A DNA stretch of 64,000 nucleotides from Lachnospiraceae bacterium (lineage in GTDB: Bacteria; Bacillota; Clostridia; Lachnospirales; Lachnospiraceae). The position numbers and the translations under genes were made by a program. The stretch is from contig VSNM01000019.1 of NCBI GenBank assembly GCA_009774245.1, positions 15,109 to 79,108 of the forward strand, read 5' to 3'. The notes beneath the pieces were generated by a model. The model was not told the origin of the DNA. It was given only the letters and a program-made list of their open reading frames with translations, and searched no databases. The stretch's first letter is position 1. The number at the start of each line of letters is the position of its first letter. Positions 8,991 through 17,653 of this stretch are shown here, in pieces.

Positions 8991-9529
8991 TTTAAAGCCA
9001 ATACCATCTGCGCCGTCTCCACCAGACCTGTGCCGTTGTCCATGCTGTGCTTCTGCAGGTAGCGGTGCGCCTCCTCCTCCGTCATATGGTTTCTCGTGAT
9101 CAACAGCTGCTTTGCGCTCTCTATGACAGCCGCCTCCTTCTCGTCACGCACCATCGGCTTTTCCCTGCGTTTCTTCCTGCGCCGGACGATTCCCTGTGAC
9201 AGCATATCGACCGTGTTGACCAGCTCATGCACCTTGAGCGGCATGGCAAGCCCGATAATTCCGCTGCCCTGCACATCAGTCAGAACCCTCTGTGAAGCCA
9301 TGACCACCATCTCAAAGCCTTTGGGCAGATTCTCCTTGACCTCGACACAGATCATATCGGCAAGCCGATACCCCGCTATGACAATGCCGTCGTGAAATTC
9401 ATCCGCATAGCCCAGCGCCTGTGCCCCGGAAGTGCAGACCGCTGTCACGCCAAACCCATTTTTGACCAAAATATTTTTGATACTTCTGGCATCATCCATC
9501 TTGGCAAAAACTACTATAATATTCGTCAA
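8987..9529 (-). CDS. ANTAR-domain response regulator (AmiR/NasT type)
   Basis: 180 residues: an N-terminal receiver-like domain (1-120) lacking a clean phospho-acceptor pattern, a basic linker (RRRKKRREKP), and a C-terminal ANTAR RNA-binding domain (about 132-178, ESAKQLLITRNHMTEEEAHR...). ANTAR proteins relieve transcription termination by binding paired hairpins in leader RNAs, often of nitrogen-assimilation genes. The TTG start (9527-9529) follows GGGGGTG; no ATG is suitably placed. It is directly downstream of glnA in the same direction, suggesting a role in glutamine synthetase or nitrogen control. Confidence 0.85.
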   Translation of the reverse strand: MTNIIVVFAKMDDARSIKNILVKNGFGVTAVCTSGAQALGYADEFHDGIVIAGYRLADMICVEVKENLPKGFEMVVMASQRVLTDVQGSGIIGLAMPLKVHELVNTVDMLSQGIVRRRKKRREKPMVRDEKEAAVIESAKQLLITRNHMTEEEAHRYLQKHSMDNGTGLVETAQMVLALK

Positions 9530-9647
9530 TCGTACACCCCCAAATCTCAGGATCTGTCATGAAATAAACTTCCATTTTTGAATAGAAAATTATTTCACTC
9601 CAGCTCCCCACTGAAATGAATCCTGTATTCAGCCATCAAGAGTGTAC

Positions 9648-10979
9648 TTATATTTTATACAGATACGACTCAATCTCCCAGTTTGTGACCTGGGAATCAT
9701 ACTCTTTCCACGCGGCCAGCTTGGAGGCATAATACTGTTCAAACACACGTTCTCCCAAGAGCTCGCGCAGCAGCGGGTCCTTCTTCATCTCCTTGCACGC
9801 CTCCAACAGATCGGTGGGCAGCTTCCTGATTCCGCGCCCTTCGGCTTCCGCCTCCGAAATCAGGTTGATGTTGTCCATCACCTTCGGCTCCGGCTCGATC
9901 TGGTTTCTGATGCCGTCAAGCCCTGCCATCAGACACGCGGCGATGGCAAGGTAGGGATTGGCGGAAGGATCTGGGCTTCTTAGCTCAATCCTCGTATGCT
10001 CCCCGCGTATATTTGGCACACGAATCAATGTGTTTGCCCCCAGCGTACTCCACGCGATATACACCGGCGCCTCAAACCCAGGCCTTAATCTCTTGTATGA
10101 ATTAACCAGAGGATTTGTCACTGCGCAGATACCTTTTACGTGTTTCATCAGTCCCCCCATAAAATAGTAGGCTTCCCTGCTCAGCCCATTCTCGTCGGAG
10201 GGATCGTCAAAAATGTTCCTCCCATCCTTACACAGCGACATATTGATATGCATGCCCGAACCGCAAAATTCCATGCGCGGTTTCGGCATAAATGTCCCGT
10301 GAAGTCCGTGGTGCTTTGCGATGGTCTTGACGGCAAGCTTGAAGGTCATAATGTTGTCCGCCGTCGCGAGCGCCTCATCATAGCGGAAATCCACCTCGTG
10401 CTGGGAGGGCGCCTTCTCGTGGTGCGACGCCTCCACCTCAAATCCCATGTCCTCTAATGTGAGCACGATATCGCGCCTGGCGTTCTCGCCGTTGTCGAGC
10501 GGTCCCATGTCAAAAAATCCCGCCTGCTCATTGGTGTTCGTCGTAGGTCTCCCATTCTCGTCCGCATTGAATAAAAAGAATTCACACTCCGGTCCCACCT
10601 CGAAAGTATAGCCCATATCAGCCGCTTCCTTCAGCGCTTTTTTCAATATATAGCGGCAGTCGCTCTCAAAGGGCGTGCGGTCCGCGCGGTACACATCACA
10701 GATAAAGCGCGCGACCTTGCCCTGCTGCGGGCGCCATGGAAAGATCGTGAACGTGTCGAGATCGGGATACAGGAACATGTCCGCATTGTCCGTGGGCAGC
10801 ATGCCCTTGACAAGTGAGCAGTCGAACATACAGTCATTATTCAGTGCCTTTTCCAGCTGGCTTGAAGTGATCGCCACATTCTTAAAGTTTCCCTCGATAT
10901 CCGTAAACTGCATGCGGATAAACTCGACATCCTCATCCTCCACCATCGCGATGATATCCTGTTTTGTATATTTTGCCAT
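9648..10979 (-). CDS. glnA: Glutamine synthetase, type I
   Basis: 443 residues from MAKYTKQD (ATG 10977-10979 behind GGAAAGG; a GTG three codons earlier is less likely). GSI features include the NxSxxxD-like beta-grasp start, the metal/ATP region GPECEFFLF, a QHEVDFRYDEAL segment, FMPKPRMEFCGSGMHIN, and RSPDPSANPYLAIAACL near the C-terminus. The length matches the GSI-alpha group of Firmicutes, and no adenylylation-loop signature was recognised. The reaction is ATP-dependent glutamate plus ammonia to glutamine. An ANTAR regulator follows, and the leader has a strong hairpin. Confidence 0.96.
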   Translation of the reverse strand: MAKYTKQDIIAMVEDEDVEFIRMQFTDIEGNFKNVAITSSQLEKALNNDCMFDCSLVKGMLPTDNADMFLYPDLDTFTIFPWRPQQGKVARFICDVYRADRTPFESDCRYILKKALKEAADMGYTFEVGPECEFFLFNADENGRPTTNTNEQAGFFDMGPLDNGENARRDIVLTLEDMGFEVEASHHEKAPSQHEVDFRYDEALATADNIMTFKLAVKTIAKHHGLHGTFMPKPRMEFCGSGMHINMSLCKDGRNIFDDPSDENGLSREAYYFMGGLMKHVKGICAVTNPLVNSYKRLRPGFEAPVYIAWSTLGANTLIRVPNIRGEHTRIELRSPDPSANPYLAIAACLMAGLDGIRNQIEPEPKVMDNINLISEAEAEGRGIRKLPTDLLEACKEMKKDPLLRELLGERVFEQYYASKLAAWKEYDSQVTNWEIESYLYKI

Positions 10980-11019
10980 ACCCTGCACCTTTCCTTCCTA
11001 ATTTTAATTCATTTAATGT

Positions 11020-11081
11020 AAGCGGTCATTCTTTTCGACCGCCAGTAAGCATAATCTGCGCACAACGCTCATACCATTATA
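11020..11081 (-). promoter_or_regulatory. glnA promoter and leader hairpin
   Basis: Read on the minus strand, a TATAAT box (11076-11081) precedes a leader of about 90 nt containing a GCGGTC/GACCGC hairpin with loop GAAAAGAAT. The -35 region is poor. The hairpin and its flank (TGTGCGCA then ACTGGCGGTC) closely resemble part of the 122-bp repeat at 37549-37670, so the leader may have been seeded by a repeat. Only one clear hairpin is visible, whereas ANTAR targets need two; a target role is not shown. Confidence 0.45.
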
Positions 11082-11106
11082 AAAAGAATGAAAATGGAGT
11101 CTTCAC

Positions 11107-11778
11107 ATGAGCTCTAACACAAAAATCGTTGTACTTCGCTCAAAGGAAATCGTCTATGCACTTGTGCTTCTGGTTGTAAGTGTACTTATTATAATGGTGG
11201 CAGTATCCCTTTTCCTACCCGCAAAGGACTCTGCCTCCCCTGTCCCTGCCCAGAACGCAGAGGAGTCAATGGAACAAGCTCCATCACAGGTTCCGTCACA
11301 AACACCGTCCCGGACTGCTCCTGAAACAACTCCCGCAGACAGACCACAAAACAATACGCAAAACGGTACACAAAATAATACCTCCAATGGCACACAGAGC
11401 GGCACCTCCGGCGGTACCCGGAACAGCATCTCCAGCGCCTCCGCTGCACAGGACGCCTACATTCCCGGCATCTACTCCAGCACACTGCTGCTTGGAAACG
11501 CCACGATAGAGCTGCAGATTGCCGTTGACAAGAACCACATTAATTCCATCACGCTGACAAACCTTGACGAGTCCGTGACAACCCTGTATCCACTGATGAG
11601 TCCTACACTGTCCGAGCTGGCCACCACCATTTTATCAGAACAGAGCATCGACAATATCAGCTACGGCACAGAGAACCGCTACACCTCCATGCTGCTGATG
11701 CAGGCAATCTCAGAGGCGTTAGACAAGGCGGCCGCATCAGAAAATGCCGACAGACCGGAAAGCAGTGTCATTTATTGA
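11107..11778 (+). CDS. Membrane-anchored protein with FMN-binding-like domain
   Basis: 223 residues: one N-terminal transmembrane segment (about 13-36), a long Gln/Thr/Asn/Ser-rich linker with repeated NGTQNNT-like motifs (about 50-110), then a domain of about 95 residues starting YIPGIYSSTLLLG and ending AISEALDKA. Its layout resembles FMN_bind domains (I..I.l.n.......TSmLLmQAi), but the flavinylation motif S(T)GATxT is replaced by YGTENRYTS, so covalent FMN is unlikely. It is divergently placed to glnA, and its last 7 bases overlap the 3' end of hslO. Function unknown. Confidence 0.65.
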   Translation: MSSNTKIVVLRSKEIVYALVLLVVSVLIIMVAVSLFLPAKDSASPVPAQNAEESMEQAPSQVPSQTPSRTAPETTPADRPQNNTQNGTQNNTSNGTQSGTSGGTRNSISSASAAQDAYIPGIYSSTLLLGNATIELQIAVDKNHINSITLTNLDESVTTLYPLMSPTLSELATTILSEQSIDNISYGTENRYTSMLLMQAISEALDKAAASENADRPESSVIY

Positions 11779-12665
11779 AGCATTTTTTTCAGGTCATCGA
11801 CCTCGAAATTGTACAATTTATTGCAGAACTGACAGCGCACCTCAACCGGCTTGCCGTCGTCGATCATTTCCTGGATGTCCTTTTGTCCGATGCTGATGAT
11901 CGCCCGCTCCACGCGCTCGCGGCTGCAGTCACAGTAATACTGCGCCGGTATCGTGTCGTTGATCTCAAGTCCCAGATCGCCCAGGAGAAGCTCAAGAAGC
12001 TGTTCCGGCGTGTTTCCATCATCTAAGATAGTGGTGACACTCTCCATCGTCTTGAGCTTTTCTTCCAGGGCATTGATCGTCTCATCCTCGGCAAAGGGCA
12101 TCAGTTGAATGATAAACCCGCCAGCCTGTCTCACCGTATTGTCCCGCTCCATCAGCACGCCCAAACCAACCGCCGACGGTATCTGCTCTGATGTCGCAAA
12201 ATAGTATGTGAGGTCCTCCGCGATCTCACCGGTCTGCAGCTGCGTCTGTCCGACATACGGCTCCTTTAGCCCCATATCCTTGATGACACTCAATATCCCA
12301 GTTCCCACAGCGCCGCCCACATCGAGCTTTCCGAGCGCGTTTGGCGGAAGCATCACCTGCGGTTCGAGAGCTGCCCCTTTTACGTTTGCCTTTGCCCCAG
12401 CTGTGGCATCCGCCACAGATGATGCCGTCACAGCCAGCCCGCGCACCGGTCCGTCGCAGTGAATCTGCAGCGTCAGGGTATCTCGCTCTCCTTTCAGCAT
12501 ACTCCCCATCATCGCAGCCGCCGTGAGAAGCCGCCCCAGCGCCGCCGTGATCACGGGACTTAAATCATGTATTGACCTCGCCTGCTCCACCAGCTCCCTC
12601 GAGGTCATCGCGAAAGCCCTGATCTGCGCGTTTGCCGCCGTCGCCCTTACTATATAATCACCCAT
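11772..12665 (-). CDS. hslO: Redox-regulated chaperone Hsp33
   Basis: 297 residues. The N-terminal chaperone core includes GSMLKGERDTLTLQI; the C-terminal zinc redox switch is complete, with CDC (about residue 235) and CQFC (about 280). Oxidation releases zinc and activates holdase function in the cytoplasm. The length and the CXC...CXXC pattern are normal for the family. The ATG follows AAGGAG. Confidence 0.95.
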   Translation of the reverse strand: MGDYIVRATAANAQIRAFAMTSRELVEQARSIHDLSPVITAALGRLLTAAAMMGSMLKGERDTLTLQIHCDGPVRGLAVTASSVADATAGAKANVKGAALEPQVMLPPNALGKLDVGGAVGTGILSVIKDMGLKEPYVGQTQLQTGEIAEDLTYYFATSEQIPSAVGLGVLMERDNTVRQAGGFIIQLMPFAEDETINALEEKLKTMESVTTILDDGNTPEQLLELLLGDLGLEINDTIPAQYYCDCSRERVERAIISIGQKDIQEMIDDGKPVEVRCQFCNKLYNFEVDDLKKMLQ

Positions 12666-12691
12666 ATATAACTCCTTCTATCTTCTATACA

Positions 12692-12865
12692 TCAAACGTC
12701 ATTTTTCGCTCTCTTACGGCTGTACCCAAGGCATATCACTGCCCAAAGAGATGGAACAGCTGCATATCCGGCGTTTACTTCGCCATGATTTATTATGACA
12801 TAACCGCCCCCAATAAAAGTCAGTATCAAAAAGAGAATCCCCACAATAAAAGCTGCTTTTTTCAC
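12692..12865 (-). CDS. Small two-span membrane protein
   Basis: About 57 residues if translation starts at GTG 12863-12865, which lies 7 bases after GGGAGG (an upstream ATG at 12880 overlaps that site). The sequence has two hydrophobic segments, FIVGILFLILTFIGGGYVII and AVPSLWAVICLGY, then a basic tail RKRAKNDV. It is not recognised as a family member. It lies alone between the hslO and methyltransferase genes. Confidence 0.55.
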   Translation of the reverse strand: MKKAAFIVGILFLILTFIGGGYVIINHGEVNAGYAAVPSLWAVICLGYSRKRAKNDV

Positions 12866-12932
12866 GGTATTGCCTCCCATCTATGATGTTTCCATTTAAC
12901 ATCATACAAATTCATACAGGGCAAATATATAT

Positions 12933-13703
12933 TTATTTCATATTTTCCTGCGCCACACAATAAATCCGCTCGCTCGTCTCGGTAACTTCCCCAAGCGTAT
13001 CCGCGTCAAACGCCCTGACAAACACCAGCCCGGAACATTCTATAAACCGCCGCATCTCCTCCAACGTATACCCTCTCTGGAGATGCACCTCCTCAAATCG
13101 GTTAAAAAGTTCCTGTCCCGACAGCGCCGCCTCCTGATTCCGCACAAAGACAGTCAGATCATACTCGTTGATGTCGCTCTCCGAATCGTACTCATTTTCC
13201 CAGATAAAACTGCAGTCCTCCCGGTTCTCGGCGATCACACTGTCCCCGATCACCGTCCCATACTTATATCTTGTGTTAAAGTCAAAGAGAAAAATCCCCT
13301 TCGGGTCCAGGTAATTATTGACAAGCCCAAAACACGTGATCAAATCCTCATCTTCCAGCAGATAGTTCAGGCTGTCACACACACTCACGACAGCGCGCAC
13401 TGTCCCATATAGCTCAAACGAACGCATATCCTGATTCAGATAGAGGATATCATGCCCCGATTTCTCCCTCTTTTCACAGGCGACATTCAACATCTCATCA
13501 GAACAGTCCACGCCGATCATGTCAAAACCGCGCGCGGCGAGAAGCTCCGTCAGGCTCCCTGTGCCACAGCCGAGCTCCAGCACCAGTCCGTCCTTAACGC
13601 CATACTTTTCCAGCTCCTCCACGATATTTGCGCACCACTGTTCATACGGCGTATCGTCCATCAGCTGGTCATACACGCCAGCAAAACCTGTATATGCCTC
13701 CAT
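12933..13703 (-). CDS. Class I SAM-dependent methyltransferase
   Basis: 256 residues. The SAM-binding motif I LELGCGTGSLTELLAARG lies at about 43-60, followed by an acidic motif (MIGVDCSDEML, about 63-73) and NYLEDEDL-type downstream motifs. The C-terminal half is beta-rich with RGYTLEEMRRFIECSGL, as in the methyltransferase-25/YqeM-like group. The substrate cannot be told. It stands alone, with about 50 bp to the DUF368 gene upstream. Confidence 0.85.
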   Translation of the reverse strand: MEAYTGFAGVYDQLMDDTPYEQWCANIVEELEKYGVKDGLVLELGCGTGSLTELLAARGFDMIGVDCSDEMLNVACEKREKSGHDILYLNQDMRSFELYGTVRAVVSVCDSLNYLLEDEDLITCFGLVNNYLDPKGIFLFDFNTRYKYGTVIGDSVIAENREDCSFIWENEYDSESDINEYDLTVFVRNQEAALSGQELFNRFEEVHLQRGYTLEEMRRFIECSGLVFVRAFDADTLGEVTETSERIYCVAQENMK

Positions 13704-13753
13704 ACGCAGCCCCCTTTTCGCATTCTAACTCCCATCTGCCCGCCTATTTCACA

Positions 13754-14614
13754 TTATTCCCCGCCTAATTTCAACGAGATCAAAAATCCTGCTGCCAGCA
13801 GGACAATCCCTGTCAAAATATTCACAACACCGACAGAGCTGACCTCCATCATGATCAGAATCGCAAACGGCGAGGCGACAATCAGTCCTATGATCGCCCA
13901 GTATGTGATCAGCGGGTACTTCTTCAACATAAACTCAATCAGCTTGGCCACCGCGACAATGCCGACCAGCACCCCGATTCCAAACGGCACCAGCACCACA
14001 AAGGTATTAAGCATCGCGTTTATGTCAAACGCCTTCAGCGCATTGATAAAGTCGTTGATCGTGTCAATGATCGTGTTGTAATAGCCGAGAATCATCATGA
14101 TCATCGAACCGCTCACGCCGGGAATCACCATCGTCGCCGCCGCGATAATGCCAACGCCAAAGAGCTTGACCACATTGCCGACACTAAAGGAAATGTCAGC
14201 GCTGGAACCACCGCCCTCACCGACAAGGGCAAAACCGACCACCATCACAAAAAACAGCACAAACGCAATGATCTGCGGAAGCCTGATCGTGTTTCCCCTG
14301 ACCTTCCCGTAGATGACAGGCAGACCACCCAGGATTAATCCGATAAAAAACAGGTTTGTCTGCAGCGGGAACCGCGGAAACAGAAACTCGGAAAATATTT
14401 TTGCAAAAATCGCGATGGACAGCAGCATTCCGACCAGAATCGGCACCAGAAGCGCGACCGCCTCCTTCATGCGTTTGATAAAATGCGTCAGCACCAGGAT
14501 TAGCCTGTCATAGATGCCCATGGAAACCATCATCGTTCCGCCGCTGACTCCCGGAATCACGTTTGCAATGCCGATTACCATTCCACGTAGAATGTTTATG
14601 ATAAATTCTTTCAT
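13754..14614 (-). CDS. DUF368 membrane protein, probable undecaprenyl-phosphate translocase
   Basis: 286 residues, strongly hydrophobic, with the two internally similar motifs ANVIPGVSGGTM (about 18-29) and ATMVIPGVSGSMIM (about 158-171). This GVSGG duplication is the hallmark of DUF368. Family members (PopT) have been shown to recycle undecaprenyl phosphate across the membrane, which would support cell-wall and surface-polymer synthesis. The start ATG lies behind AAGAAAGG at a long spacing. It is followed by the methyltransferase gene. Confidence 0.85.
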   Translation of the reverse strand: MKEFIINILRGMVIGIANVIPGVSGGTMMVSMGIYDRLILVLTHFIKRMKEAVALLVPILVGMLLSIAIFAKIFSEFLFPRFPLQTNLFFIGLILGGLPVIYGKVRGNTIRLPQIIAFVLFFVMVVGFALVGEGGGSSADISFSVGNVVKLFGVGIIAAATMVIPGVSGSMIMMILGYYNTIIDTINDFINALKAFDINAMLNTFVVLVPFGIGVLVGIVAVAKLIEFMLKKYPLITYWAIIGLIVASPFAILIMMEVSSVGVVNILTGIVLLAAGFLISLKLGGE

Positions 14615-14641
14615 AATCTCGTTATCTAACCTTTCTTATCT

Positions 14642-15703
14642 TTATTCTTTATTTTTTAAATAGTCCTCAAGGAAAGCGAGCACCTTGTCCATCTCCTCGT
14701 CTGTGCCGACGGAAATGCGCAAATAGTTTTCAATGCGCGGCTTATTCCAGTGTCTGACGTATATTCCGTTCGCGCGGAGCGCCTCAAACAGCTCCTGGCC
14801 TGGCACCGCCCTGTGTGCGGCAAAGATAAAATTTGTCTTTGAATCAGGAAAGACAAAGCCCAGCCGCGCTAGCTCCCTCTTCGTGCGCTCTCTCGTCGCG
14901 ACGACCTTTGCCGTCGTCTCCGCAAAATACGCCTCATCCTCCACTGAAGCCACTCCCGCCGCGATCGCGAGGTTACTCATCGTGTACGAATTGAAGGAAA
15001 ACTTTACATCACTCAGGTATTTGATCAGTTTCTTACTCCCCATCGCGTAGCCGATTCGTAATCCCGCCATGGAGCGCGATTTGGAGAACGTCTGCATGAC
15101 AAGCAGGTTGTCGTATTTCCCGATCAGGGGCACACAGCTCTCCCCGCCAAAATCCACATACGCCTCATCGATGATGACAACCGAGTCCGGATTCGCCCTG
15201 ATGATCTCCTCATATACAGACCGCTCTGAGGCCACGCCTGTCGGGGCATTGGGGTTTGCCAGAATAATGCCTCCATTATCCCTTATATAGTCTTCCTTTC
15301 TGATGCAGAAATTCTCGTCCAGCGGCTGGTTCTCATAAGGTATCCTGTACAAATCCGCCCACACATCATAGAAGGAGTATGTGATATCGGGAAACAGGAT
15401 TGGTTTCCCCGAATTAAAACAGGTCAGAAAGGACATCGCAAGAACATCATCTGAACCGACGCCGACAAAGACCTGCTCCCTGTCAAGTCCGTGATGCCCC
15501 GCAAGCGCAGACACAAGCGCGGACACATTCTGATCCGGATATCTGCGCAGTATATCATAATCAAAGCCTTTTATCACCGCCGCAACCCTCGGCGCCGGCG
15601 GGTACGGATTCTCGTTCGTGTTTAACTTAATAATATCCTGATTCTTTGGCTGCTCGCCCGCCACATAGGGCACCACTTTTCGCACGTTATCTTCCCAACT
15701 CAT
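14642..15703 (-). CDS. hisC: Histidinol-phosphate aminotransferase
   Basis: 353 residues from MSWEDNVRKV; the ATG at 15701-15703 follows GGAGG, and an ATG four codons upstream overlaps that site. The fold-type I PLP enzyme shows NTNENPYPP at the N-terminus, VIIDEAYVDF, and the PLP-lysine motif TFSKSRSMAGLRIGYAMG. It transaminates imidazole-acetol phosphate in histidine synthesis. No other his genes are nearby, so it may also serve aromatic amino acids. It is 27 bp upstream of the DUF368 gene. Confidence 0.92.
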   Translation of the reverse strand: MSWEDNVRKVVPYVAGEQPKNQDIIKLNTNENPYPPAPRVAAVIKGFDYDILRRYPDQNVSALVSALAGHHGLDREQVFVGVGSDDVLAMSFLTCFNSGKPILFPDITYSFYDVWADLYRIPYENQPLDENFCIRKEDYIRDNGGIILANPNAPTGVASERSVYEEIIRANPDSVVIIDEAYVDFGGESCVPLIGKYDNLLVMQTFSKSRSMAGLRIGYAMGSKKLIKYLSDVKFSFNSYTMSNLAIAAGVASVEDEAYFAETTAKVVATRERTKRELARLGFVFPDSKTNFIFAAHRAVPGQELFEALRANGIYVRHWNKPRIENYLRISVGTDEEMDKVLAFLEDYLKNKE

Positions 15704-15791
15704 ACCTACCTCCATATTTATACGGCTCTTTAGAAATTGTCCACTTCAACTTATTCATCATATCAAAATTTCCAATATTATGCAATGTCTG

Positions 15792-15820
15792 TTGACTCCA
15801 AAAGAATTTCATTCTACTAT
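15792..15820 (+). promoter_or_regulatory. Probable sigma-A promoter for the DUF6020 gene
   Basis: TTGACT (15792-15797) and TACTAT (15815-15820) are spaced by 17 bases. They lie about 60 bases before the start of the plus-strand membrane protein gene, in the divergent gap with hisC. Confidence 0.55.
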
Positions 15821-15879
15821 TAAAATATAGTATATTTTCCCATTAAAATGAAATCCTTATACTAAAGCGGAGGTTCAAT

Positions 15880-17634
15880 ATGTATTATCTAAAGATTTTT
15901 GTCAAGAGTTTTTTGTCGCTTTTTGCCATAATGCGCGTCACTGGGATGTCCACCAAAAATCCGTGTTCCATCATTCTGTTTCTGATACTGCTGTGCGTCT
16001 TTACAAAGCTTCACAGCAACCACATTGAGGGGCATATCGTTCCCGGGGATATGACGCTCTCCACAATCCTGGGCGTACTCTTTAGCATCTTTACCCTCTC
16101 CACACAGTATTCTGTCATCCTGGGCAGTATGACCAGCCGGCTTTTTTGCGCCGTCATCCTGCTCATCACAGCGGCAGGACTTTTGATCATCTACTACTAC
16201 CTGGCCATATGGTTCCTGCAGGCAGCGTCCACCCTGACTCTCACAGGCTCCGGCTACTCCTACGCATGGATTCCGTTTCTGACCGCCCTGATCTGCCTTC
16301 TGTGCTGGCTCCCGTATTTCCTGTATGAATACCCGGGCGTCATGACACCTGACAGCATCAACCAGTACGCACAGGTCATTGGCGCCTACGAACTGTCCAA
16401 CCACCACTCGGTGGTCCACACAGCGCTGATCGGTCTGTTCTACAAGATCGGAATGGGACTCACCGGCGATCCCCATACAGGACTTGCGCTGTACACGATC
16501 GCACAGATGATCTTTATGGCATCTGTCGCCGGATATGTCGTGCGGACGCTGCAAAAGGCGAATGCCATCATGCCAGTCCTGATCATCACGATCTGTTTTT
16601 ATGCCCTGATACCCTACAACGGCGCATTTGCCGCCACGATCTGGAAGGATATCCCGTTTGCAGGCTGTATGACACTCTTCGCCGCGGCGCTGATGCGCTT
16701 CCTGCTGCGGGGCAGCTTTGCCGCATCCTCCGACACGATACCGAAGCTGACACCCGGTGAGTATTTTACCCTGCTGCTTCCCTATATCGTATCTGGCATT
16801 TTGCTGTGCCTGCTGCGCTCAAACGGCTGGTATGCGCTCCTGCTGTCAGTGCCTTTTATCCTGATCACATACCGCAAATGGTGGAAGGCCATGCTTCCGG
16901 TGCACCTCATCATCCTGCTGCTGGCGCTCTTTGTCAAATACCCTGTCATGCATGTCTACGAAATCCGACAGGCTGACTACGTTGAAGCCCTGTCCATACC
17001 TGTACAGCAGCTTGCGTGCGTCGTCGCAGGCCAGGAGCCCCTCACGGAGAATGAGATGACATTTCTCGGACAGTTGATGGACCTGGAGCAGGCTGCAGAA
17101 CTGTATCAGCCCGATGTCTCTGACAATATCAAGAATCTGATACGCCCAAACAGCGGCTATCTCGAGTCACACAAGGCCGCATTCTTCAGGACGTGGCTCT
17201 CGATCGGCCTCAGGCATCCAAAAGCCTACTTTGATGCGTATGTGGCACAGACAAAAGGCTACTGGTATCCCGATGTCAGCAGTGAGGCCGGTCTGGCTGA
17301 TGGAATCTATCCAAATGAGTTTGGTCTTCACTGGCAGCCGGTCATCAGTGGAAAGGTGATCATAAAAATAAAGGAAATCCTGTTTAAGCTTCCCGATCTG
17401 ATTCCGCTGTACGGGATGCTGTGGAGTATGGGCTTCCTCCTGTGGATGATTCTGCTGCTTTCGGCACTCAGCCTTCGCATGGGGCGGCCTGCGGGCGCGC
17501 TGGTCTGCCTGCCCTTTATTTTTCTGATTGGTACTCTGTGTATTGCCACACCTGTTGCCGCTGAGTTTCGGTACGCGTATGCCGCCTTCTACGCACTGCC
17601 GCTGCTTGTCATGTCCCCCTTTGTTTCTGACTGA
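15880..17634 (+). CDS. DUF6020 family polytopic membrane protein
   Basis: 584 residues with about 12 predicted membrane spans. The motif block YPGVMTPDSINQYAQVIGA followed by SNHHSVVHTALIG (about 150-185) is characteristic of the DUF6020 group, whose topology resembles GT-C glycosyltransferases. A large extracytoplasmic loop (about 365-475) follows the central spans. A role in sugar transfer from a polyprenyl carrier is plausible but unproved. The gene converges on a lipoprotein gene 19 bp away, with no obvious terminator between them. Confidence 0.7.
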   Translation: MYYLKIFVKSFLSLFAIMRVTGMSTKNPCSIILFLILLCVFTKLHSNHIEGHIVPGDMTLSTILGVLFSIFTLSTQYSVILGSMTSRLFCAVILLITAAGLLIIYYYLAIWFLQAASTLTLTGSGYSYAWIPFLTALICLLCWLPYFLYEYPGVMTPDSINQYAQVIGAYELSNHHSVVHTALIGLFYKIGMGLTGDPHTGLALYTIAQMIFMASVAGYVVRTLQKANAIMPVLIITICFYALIPYNGAFAATIWKDIPFAGCMTLFAAALMRFLLRGSFAASSDTIPKLTPGEYFTLLLPYIVSGILLCLLRSNGWYALLLSVPFILITYRKWWKAMLPVHLIILLLALFVKYPVMHVYEIRQADYVEALSIPVQQLACVVAGQEPLTENEMTFLGQLMDLEQAAELYQPDVSDNIKNLIRPNSGYLESHKAAFFRTWLSIGLRHPKAYFDAYVAQTKGYWYPDVSSEAGLADGIYPNEFGLHWQPVISGKVIIKIKEILFKLPDLIPLYGMLWSMGFLLWMILLLSALSLRMGRPAGALVCLPFIFLIGTLCIATPVAAEFRYAYAAFYALPLLVMSPFVSD

Positions 17635-17653
17635 ACAGAGGGGGGAAAGCTCC

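Noticed and set aside
8987..11081. Classical ANTAR two-hairpin target in the glnA or ANTAR leader
   Set aside because: Only one good hairpin is visible at glnA, with no second AxxxGx loop and no overlapping terminator; not called as an ANTAR site.
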